This document shows, in pieces, positions 1-3,569 of a stretch of DNA of 6,661 nucleotides (the first letter of the stretch is position 1; each line of letters starts with the position of its first letter). This DNA is from Campylobacter sp. UBA1713 (GTDB lineage: Bacteria > Campylobacterota > Campylobacteria > Campylobacterales > Campylobacteraceae): contig DCIZ01000133.1 in assembly GCA_002317305.1 (NCBI GenBank), positions 3,149-9,809 on the forward strand, written 5' to 3'. Position numbers and translations under genes: made by a program. The notes under the pieces were generated by a model that saw only the letters and a list, made by a program, of their open reading frames with translations, had not been told where the DNA came from and did no database searches.

Positions 1-44
1 AAATTCCGTTTTCTGTTTTCCGCGCTCCGCTTTCCGTTACCGCC
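1..44 (-). repeat. Heptad repeat array A
   Basis: Six consecutive 7-bp units can be read: ATTCCGT, TTTCTGT, TTTCCGC, GCTCCGC, TTTCCGT and TACCGCC (3-44), preceded by AA. The approximate consensus is (A/T)TTC(C/T)G(C/T). Positions 1-30 are also an inverted copy of 293-322 with 28 of 30 bases matching. The array probably continues or begins just outside the window. Function is unknown. Confidence 0.75.
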
Positions 45-83
45 GTCATTCTGAGCGGAGCCGTTAGGCGACCAAAGAATCCC
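45..83. repeat. Possible interspersed repeat beginning GTCATTCTGAGCGGAG
   Basis: The sequence runs GTCATTCTGAGCGGAG, then GCC-GTTA-GGC (a small hairpin at 60-69), then AAAGAATCCC. ATTCT at 48-52 is complementary to AGAAT at 76-80, so the segment can fold. From memory, very similar GTCATTCTGAGCG...GAAGAATC sequences occur as dispersed non-coding repeats in many unrelated bacteria. Only one copy is in this window, so the repeat status rests on recall, not on the sequence. Confidence 0.35.
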
Positions 84-136
84 ATTGCATGGCGATGGCG
101 AAAAAAGTCAAATTTAACAAAAAGCGAATTTTTAAA

Positions 137-171
137 ATTCCGTTTTCCGTTCTCTGCATTCCGTTTTCCGT
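137..171 (-). repeat. Heptad repeat array B
   Basis: Five back-to-back 7-bp units are visible: ATTCCGT, TTTCCGT, TCTCTGC, ATTCCGT, TTTCCGT. The pair ATTCCGT-TTTCCGT occurs twice, separated by one variant unit. The 12 bases at 135-146 are identical to 1-12, so arrays A and B share the same starting junction. Confidence 0.8.
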
Positions 172-175
172 ATGT

Positions 176-194
176 AAAAAGCTAACGCTTTTTT
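176..194. terminator. A/T-rich hairpin with T-tract on both strands
   Basis: AAAAAGC (176-182), loop TAAC and GCTTTTT (187-193) form a 7-bp stem, with a run of six T on the plus strand and five on the minus strand. The shape fits a bidirectional intrinsic terminator, which could stop read-through from pgi leftward or from a gene left of the window rightward. The stem has only two G-C pairs and lies about 230 bp beyond the pgi stop, so the assignment is weak. Confidence 0.35.
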
Positions 195-198
195 ATTT

Positions 199-252
199 GT
201 CCCGTTGCCGTTTTTATTTTCGCTAAAGCTCAAATAAAAACGGCAACGGGAC
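199..252. repeat. Perfect 21-bp inverted repeat (long hairpin)
   Basis: The arms at 199-219 and 232-252 are exact reverse complements over 21 bases, with a 12-base loop (220-231). The arm starts GTCCCGTTGCCG and continues with an A/T-rich portion next to the loop. No T-tract follows on either strand, so it is not a standard terminator. It could be a small palindromic (REP or MITE-like) element or a structured RNA; nothing in the sequence decides. Confidence 0.85.
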
Positions 253-260
253 GGGCGGAC

Positions 261-283
261 GGGGGCTACGCCCCTGCGACCCC
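261..283 (+). repeat. GC-rich hairpin box, copy 1
   Basis: GGGGC-TAC-GCCCC (262-274) forms a tight 5-bp hairpin and is followed by TGCGACCCC. The 12 bases CCCCTGCGACCC (271-282) return exactly, in inverted orientation, at 6650-6661. In both copies the box is followed, in the same relative orientation, by a heptad array of TGCGGA-type units. The two parts therefore look like one composite repeat. Confidence 0.65.
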
Positions 284-318
284 ATTCAGAGTGCGGAGTG
301 CGGAAAACAGAAAACGAA
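284..318 (+). repeat. Heptad repeat array C
   Basis: Five 7-bp units follow directly on the GC-rich box: ATTCAGA, GTGCGGA, GTGCGGA, AAACAGA, AAACGAA, ending in AATTT. Relative to arrays A and B this one is in the opposite orientation. Positions 293-322 form the right arm of the inverted pair with 1-30. Confidence 0.75.
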
Positions 319-355
319 ATTTGTGAAAAATTTGTTTCTGTTTAAATTTGTTTAT

Positions 356-371
356 TGATTCTAGAGAATCA
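356..371. other. Short palindrome TGATTCT-AG-AGAATCA
   Basis: A 7-bp perfect inverted repeat with a 2-base centre lies 4 bases before heptad array D. It could be a protein-binding site or a hairpin with a smaller paired region. No neighbouring promoter makes a regulatory role evident. Confidence 0.3.
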
Positions 372-375
372 CAAA

Positions 376-421
376 TTTCTGCATTCTGCAATCTGCATTC
401 CGAACGCATTCTGCATTCTGA
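376..421 (-). repeat. Heptad repeat array D, directly behind pgi
   Basis: The units are TTTCTGC, ATTCTGC, AATCTGC, ATTCCGA, then a 4-base interruption (404-407), then ATTCTGC and ATTCTGA. Read along the pgi strand, the array begins 4 bases after the pgi stop codon, as AGAATGC-type units, and ends at an AAATTT junction. No intrinsic terminator sits between pgi and the array. Confidence 0.8.
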
Positions 422-425
422 ATAC

Positions 426-1994
426 CTAAAACACCATTCCCAAAAGCCTCCGTGTCGAGCCGTCTAGCCTACTTATGTCTAGCCCATCGCTTAAAAGCTC
501 ACCACAAAGCTCCTTGCCTAACTCCACGCCCCACTGGTCAAACGAATTTATCCCCACAAGCGCCCCAAAAACAAACGTCCTGTGCTCATAAAGCGCCACC
601 AAAGCACCCAAAGATTTGGCACAAAGACGCTCCATCACAAAAAAATTACTCGGGCGGTTGCCCCCAAAAACCCTGTGTGGCGCCACCGCTGCTGCCCTCT
701 CCTCGCTCACACCCTTTGCCAAAAGCCCCGCTCTAGCCTCCTCCAAACTCCGCCCACGCATTAAAGCTCTCGCCTGCGCTAACGCATTTGCGTTTAGCTC
801 CCGCTCGCCACGCTCCACCACAAAGTCCACAGGCACGACGTCAGGCGAGTGATGCACCAGCTGCATAAATGCGTGTTGTGCGTTTATGCCACACTCACCA
901 AAAACCACCGCCCCGCTCACGCCCACCGCTAGCCCACTCGTCCCCACGCCTTTGCCGTTGCTCTCCATCTCTAGCTGCTGCAAGTAGCGCACAAAGTGCC
1001 GCAAAGCAAAAGGATACGCCAGCACGCACCGCACTTTTCGCTCAAATATAACGCGGTTTAGGTAGTCTAGTGCCGCAAGCACCACAGGCAAATTTGCCCG
1101 CAAAGGCGCTCGCAAAAAGTGTTCATCTACCTCCCTAGCGCCTTCTAAAAATTCAGCGAATTTCTCACGCCCGACTGCTAGCATCAAAGTCAGCCCCACC
1201 GCACCCCAAACACTAAACCGCCCGCCCACAAAGTCCCAAAAGGCAAAGCTCTTCTTTACACCAAATTTTGCCATCGCCTCGTAGTTTGTAGATGCCGCCA
1301 CAAAGTGCCTCTCCACCGCCTCTTCACCGCACGCACTCACCAGCCACTTGCGAGCACGCGCCGCATTTAGCATCGTCTCTTGTGTGGTAAAGGTCTTGCT
1401 CACCACCACAAAAAGTGTCTCCTCTGGCTCGCACTCTGCCAAAACGCCCGCCAAGTCAGCGCTGTCTACGTTTGAAACGAAGTAGTATTTTAGCCCTTTG
1501 TCGCACTCTTTTGTAAGCGCTGTTACACTCATCACAAGCCCCAAGTCCGAACCGCCGATGCCTATGTTTACCACGTTTTTTACACGTTTTCCCGTGCTAA
1601 GCCTCCACTCGCCACTTCGCACACTTTCGCAAAATTCGCCCATCTCTGTTAGCACTTTTCCCACTTCTGCTACGCCATTTGCCACCTCGTGGTCGCCTCT
1701 CTCACGGCACTTTGCCGCCAAATTCCCTCGCCCAAAAGCGTCAGCACGAAGTGCCGTGTGCAAAACCGCCCTGTTCTCTGTGGTGTTTATGCGTTTGCCG
1801 TCAAACATATCTTTTATCTTTTCAGCAACTCTTTTGCCCTCGACTATCTCAAAAAGCGCCGCAAAACCACTCTCGTCAATGTTGTTTTTCGAAAAATCAC
1901 AAAAAATTTCACCAGCCTTTAAGCTAAATTTCTCCGCTCTTGTCTCATCTAAAAAAAGCTCGTTTAGGCTTTTTACACTTTTAAAGTCAAACAT
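426..1994 (-). CDS. pgi: Glucose-6-phosphate isomerase
   Basis: This 522-aa cytoplasmic enzyme interconverts glucose 6-phosphate and fructose 6-phosphate. The long, E. coli-like PGI form is complete. Visible motifs are TENRAVLHTALR (72-83), the phosphate loop NIGIGGSDLG (143-152), SKTFTTQETMLNA (199-211), the signature DFVGGRFSVWGAVG (254-267, with Arg259; Gly264 stands where Ser/Ala is usual), MESNGK with the expected catalytic Glu344, INAQHAFMQLVHH with catalytic His374, and the second signature FDQWGVELGK (485-494) with catalytic Lys494. The ATG is supported by AAAGGA five bases upstream. The C-terminal half is rich in Ala, Arg and Gly and its DNA is strongly G-biased on the coding strand. 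From memory the C. jejuni enzyme is shorter, near 406 aa. In organisms of this group that do not use glucose, the role would be gluconeogenic or in sugar supply for glycans; that is inference. It is transcribed divergently from the NFACT gene. Confidence 0.97.
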   Translation of the reverse strand: MFDFKSVKSLNELFLDETRAEKFSLKAGEIFCDFSKNNIDESGFAALFEIVEGKRVAEKIKDMFDGKRINTTENRAVLHTALRADAFGRGNLAAKCRERGDHEVANGVAEVGKVLTEMGEFCESVRSGEWRLSTGKRVKNVVNIGIGGSDLGLVMSVTALTKECDKGLKYYFVSNVDSADLAGVLAECEPEETLFVVVSKTFTTQETMLNAARARKWLVSACGEEAVERHFVAASTNYEAMAKFGVKKSFAFWDFVGGRFSVWGAVGLTLMLAVGREKFAEFLEGAREVDEHFLRAPLRANLPVVLAALDYLNRVIFERKVRCVLAYPFALRHFVRYLQQLEMESNGKGVGTSGLAVGVSGAVVFGECGINAQHAFMQLVHHSPDVVPVDFVVERGERELNANALAQARALMRGRSLEEARAGLLAKGVSEERAAAVAPHRVFGGNRPSNFFVMERLCAKSLGALVALYEHRTFVFGALVGINSFDQWGVELGKELCGELLSDGLDISRLDGSTRRLLGMVF

Positions 1995-1999
1995 TTTTA

Positions 2000-2005
2000 T
2001 CCTTT
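2000..2005 (-). promoter_or_regulatory. pgi: Ribosome binding site of pgi
   Basis: AAAGGA on the minus strand is separated from the ATG by five bases (TAAAA). It supports the chosen start, and no competing in-frame start with a better site is seen. Confidence 0.75.
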
Positions 2006-2022
2006 CTTTAATCTTTTTAGGT

Positions 2023-2028
2023 TAAAAT
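2023..2028 (+). promoter_or_regulatory. Candidate -10 box for the NFACT gene
   Basis: TAAAAT matches TATAAT at five of six positions and is preceded by T-rich DNA (1994-2019), as in C. jejuni promoters, where periodic T-tracts replace the -35. The start would be near 2035, giving a leader of about 28 bases. The same GTTAAAATG context recurs at 3534-3542 before the third gene. Confidence 0.5.
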
Positions 2029-2034
2029 GTCTCG

Positions 2035-2040
2035 ATTCTA
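2035..2040 (-). promoter_or_regulatory. pgi: Candidate -10 box for pgi
   Basis: TAGAAT on the minus strand matches TATAAT at five of six positions and is preceded by GTTTTTG, in line with Campylobacter sigma-70 promoters, which lack a clear -35. Transcription would start near 2028 and give a leader of about 34 bases. It overlaps the forward promoter. Confidence 0.45.
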
Positions 2041-2047
2041 CAAAAAC

Positions 2048-2051
2048 GGAG
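2048..2051 (+). promoter_or_regulatory. Ribosome binding site of the NFACT gene
   Basis: GGAG lies 11 bases before the ATG at 2063, a rather long spacing. It is the only purine-rich Shine-Dalgarno-like match in the leader, so the start is probable but less firmly fixed than for the other two genes. Confidence 0.5.
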
Positions 2052-2062
2052 CTTAATAAAAA

Positions 2063-3391
2063 ATGAAATACTTTACACTTACACAGATAGCCGAATTTTT
2101 ACGCCGTTTCAAAAAGCTTACAAACGCCCGCCGAATAGCCGACAAAACGCTAGAACTCTCCTTTGACGGACGGCTAAATTTGGCTTTTGACCTCTCTTGT
2201 GGTAGCATCTACAAAAGCGATGAAACCACCACAAAAAGCTACCAAGCCCCATTTGACACGCTACTAAAAAAACGGCTTTGTAGCGCACAAATTTTAAACG
2301 TGAGCGTGCCAAAAAACAACCGCGTTTTGTGCATAACCGCACGCTTTAACGGCGCTTACAAAAGCACGCTTTCTACGCTTGTGGTGGAATTTACAGGTCG
2401 TTTTACAAACGCCATCTTGCTTGACGGCGAGTTTGACGGCGAGCTAAATTTGGGTGAAATTCGTGTGGTAGATGCACTCAGACACTACGAAAATTCGCTT
2501 AGAGCCATAAAACCGGGCGCGCTTTTTACGCCACTTGAGCCTTTTGAAATTCGCGAAAAAGAGAGTGAGCGTGTGGAAGATTTTGAGGCGTTTTTTGAGC
2601 GTGAAAAGGTGCGAATTTGTGAAGGGCGTTTGCAAAATTTAAAAGACTCAAAAGCGGCAAATGTAGAGAAAAAACTCTCGAATTTAAAGGCACTTTTGGG
2701 CTCATTGGAAAGCGACTTTGAGCTAGGAAAAAGGGCAAAAGAGGCGGAAAAAAGCGGGAAAATTTTGACTTCTCACCTTTGGGAGCTTAAAGACGATGAG
2801 CGAAATTTTACGCTTGACGGCGAGAATTTTTCGCTCACAAACCCGCCAAAATTCGCCGCAAATGAATTTTTTTCAAACGCAAAAAAACTCCGCCAAAAAG
2901 CAGCGGGCGTAAATTTGCAAAGAGAGAATTTGCTGGAAAAAATTTCGTTTTTGGAGAGACTAAAAGACGCCATCGCTTGTGCTAACACCGCTACTGAACT
3001 AGAAGCCCTCGCCCCACGCAAACGAACACAACGCACACAGGAGAAAAACAGACAAAACAGCAGCGACTTTGTCGAGCACTTTTATATGGGCGAATTTCGA
3101 ATTTCAGTAGGAAAAAGCGAAAAAGGAAACGAAATATTGCTAAAAGAGTCTAAAAAAAATGACTTTTGGTTTCACCTAAAAGACCAGCCCAGCGCCCACG
3201 TCATCGTCAAAACCGCCAAAGCAAATTTAAGCGAAGAGGTGGCAAAATTTGCTGCGACACTTTGTGTTCGGTTTAGTGTAACGCAAAAAGGGACGTTTTT
3301 AGTGGACTACACAAAACGCGAAAATGTAAAGGTAAAAGAGCGCGCTTTTGTAAACTACGTGAATTTTAAGACGATTCAAATTTGCGTGTAA
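2063..3391 (+). CDS. NFACT family protein, RqcH/Rqc2-like (older name: fibronectin/fibrinogen-binding protein)
   Basis: The 442-aa protein belongs to the family that binds obstructed large ribosomal subunits with tRNA; B. subtilis RqcH adds C-terminal alanine tails to stalled chains. In order I see an NFACT-N domain (about 1-160) with VVEFTGRFTNAILLDG (107-122) and the RAIKPGALFTPLEP element (147-160), a charged coiled-coil region (about 165-315) that includes SGKILTSHLWELK and the PPKFAANEFFSNAKKLRQK segment, and a C-terminal NFACT-R domain (about 338-442) with GEFRISVGKSEKGNEILL, DFWFHLKDQPSAHVIVKT and VDYTKRENVKV. RqcH of Firmicutes is near 570 aa; the region that would hold the helix-hairpin-helix domain is not recognisable here. 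By eye the RqcH Asp97-Arg98 pair aligns with Asn86-Arg87, so the aspartate is replaced. The short form agrees with what I recall from Campylobacter and Helicobacter. The family is clear, but tailing activity is not established. The old adhesin name is not supported, since no signal peptide or membrane segment is visible. Confidence 0.9.
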   Translation: MKYFTLTQIAEFLRRFKKLTNARRIADKTLELSFDGRLNLAFDLSCGSIYKSDETTTKSYQAPFDTLLKKRLCSAQILNVSVPKNNRVLCITARFNGAYKSTLSTLVVEFTGRFTNAILLDGEFDGELNLGEIRVVDALRHYENSLRAIKPGALFTPLEPFEIREKESERVEDFEAFFEREKVRICEGRLQNLKDSKAANVEKKLSNLKALLGSLESDFELGKRAKEAEKSGKILTSHLWELKDDERNFTLDGENFSLTNPPKFAANEFFSNAKKLRQKAAGVNLQRENLLEKISFLERLKDAIACANTATELEALAPRKRTQRTQEKNRQNSSDFVEHFYMGEFRISVGKSEKGNEILLKESKKNDFWFHLKDQPSAHVIVKTAKANLSEEVAKFAATLCVRFSVTQKGTFLVDYTKRENVKVKERAFVNYVNFKTIQICV

Positions 3392-3409
3392 ATGCGGAAT
3401 GCGGAATTT
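3391..3409 (+). repeat. Heptad repeat array E, touching the NFACT stop codon
   Basis: Two units AATGCGG-AATGCGG followed by AATTT begin on the last base of the stop codon (TAA, 3389-3391). Like array D behind pgi, the units read AATGCGG-type in the direction of the preceding gene and end in an AATTT junction. A weak A/T-only hairpin followed by TTTTT (about 3405-3425) could act as a terminator but is unconvincing. Confidence 0.65.
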
Positions 3410-3455
3410 AAAAAATTTGCTTTTTCGTGAATTTAAAAGATTCTACTCACTAAAA

Positions 3456-3483
3456 ACTCCGCACTCAGTTTTCAAATTTCCGT
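3456..3483 (-). repeat. Degenerate heptad array F
   Basis: Units ACTCCGC, ACTCAGT, TTTCAAA and TTTCCGT follow each other at 7-base steps, in opposite orientation to array E, about 50 bases away. E and F could pair partly to form a large imperfect stem-loop. The array is more decayed than the others. Confidence 0.5.
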
Positions 3484-3491
3484 CAAAAAGA

Positions 3492-3497
3492 TAAAAT
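3492..3497 (+). promoter_or_regulatory. Candidate upstream -10 box for the activase gene
   Basis: TAAAAT, inside GATAAAATATATCC, is a five-of-six match to TATAAT directly behind heptad array F. The start would lie near 3504, with a leader of about 65 bases. It competes with the candidate at 3536. Confidence 0.4.
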
Positions 3498-3535
3498 ATA
3501 TCCTTTTTCAAATTCAAATTTAAGGCAACTTTTGT

Positions 3536-3541
3536 TAAAAT
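3536..3541 (+). promoter_or_regulatory. Candidate proximal -10 box for the activase gene
   Basis: TAAAAT sits in TTTTGTTAAAATG, nearly the same context as the NFACT promoter. Transcription would start near 3548, giving a leader of about 22 bases. The box overlaps the ATG at 3540, so a transcript from it could not use that upstream codon, which favours the start at 3570. Confidence 0.45.
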
Positions 3542-3559
3542 GAATCATAAATTTAAAAA

Positions 3560-3563
3560 AAGG
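3560..3563 (+). promoter_or_regulatory. Ribosome binding site deciding the activase start
   Basis: AAGG preceded by a run of A lies six bases (TTAAAT) before the ATG at 3570. The upstream in-frame ATG at 3540 has no comparable site and would add ten residues (MNHKFKKRLN) before the conserved beginning of the ATPase domain. Confidence 0.7.
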
Positions 3564-3569
3564 TTAAAT

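Larger units (their letters stand above)
1..425. other. Repeat-rich intergenic region without genes
   Basis: No convincing coding sequence is seen on either strand. The stretch is built from four heptad arrays, a 30-bp inverted pair (1-30 and 293-322), a terminator-like hairpin (176-194), a perfect 21-bp inverted repeat (199-252) and a GC-rich hairpin box (261-283); each is listed separately. The rest (84-133, 323-355) is A/T-rich and shows nothing I can name. The density of short inverted and tandem repeats suggests a site where small non-coding elements accumulate beyond the end of pgi. It continues past the left edge of the window. Confidence 0.75.

Noticed and set aside
248..265. G-quadruplex in the GC-rich stretch
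   Set aside because: Only three runs of at least three G are present (248-250, 253-255, 261-265); a fourth run is missing.
376..421. CRISPR-like array
   Set aside because: The repeating unit is only 7 bp with no unique spacers; it is a simple tandem repeat.
1498..2025. 175-codon open frame on the plus strand opposite pgi
   Set aside because: Antisense to a clear pgi gene; the translation is Ser/Phe/Leu-rich with no recognisable domain and no ribosome binding site. It is open because the pgi strand has few codons that give stops in reverse.
2063..3391. Surface adhesin (fibronectin-binding) reading of the NFACT gene
   Set aside because: No signal peptide, membrane segment or surface anchor is visible; the domain order matches ribosome-binding NFACT proteins.
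3405..3425. Intrinsic terminator behind the NFACT gene
   Set aside because: The possible stem is A/T only and imperfect, although a T5 run follows. Too weak to list as a feature.
3540..3569. Ten-codon N-terminal extension of the activase
   Set aside because: No ribosome binding site before ATG 3540, overlap with a -10 box, and the conserved ATPase fold starts right after the ATG at 3570.
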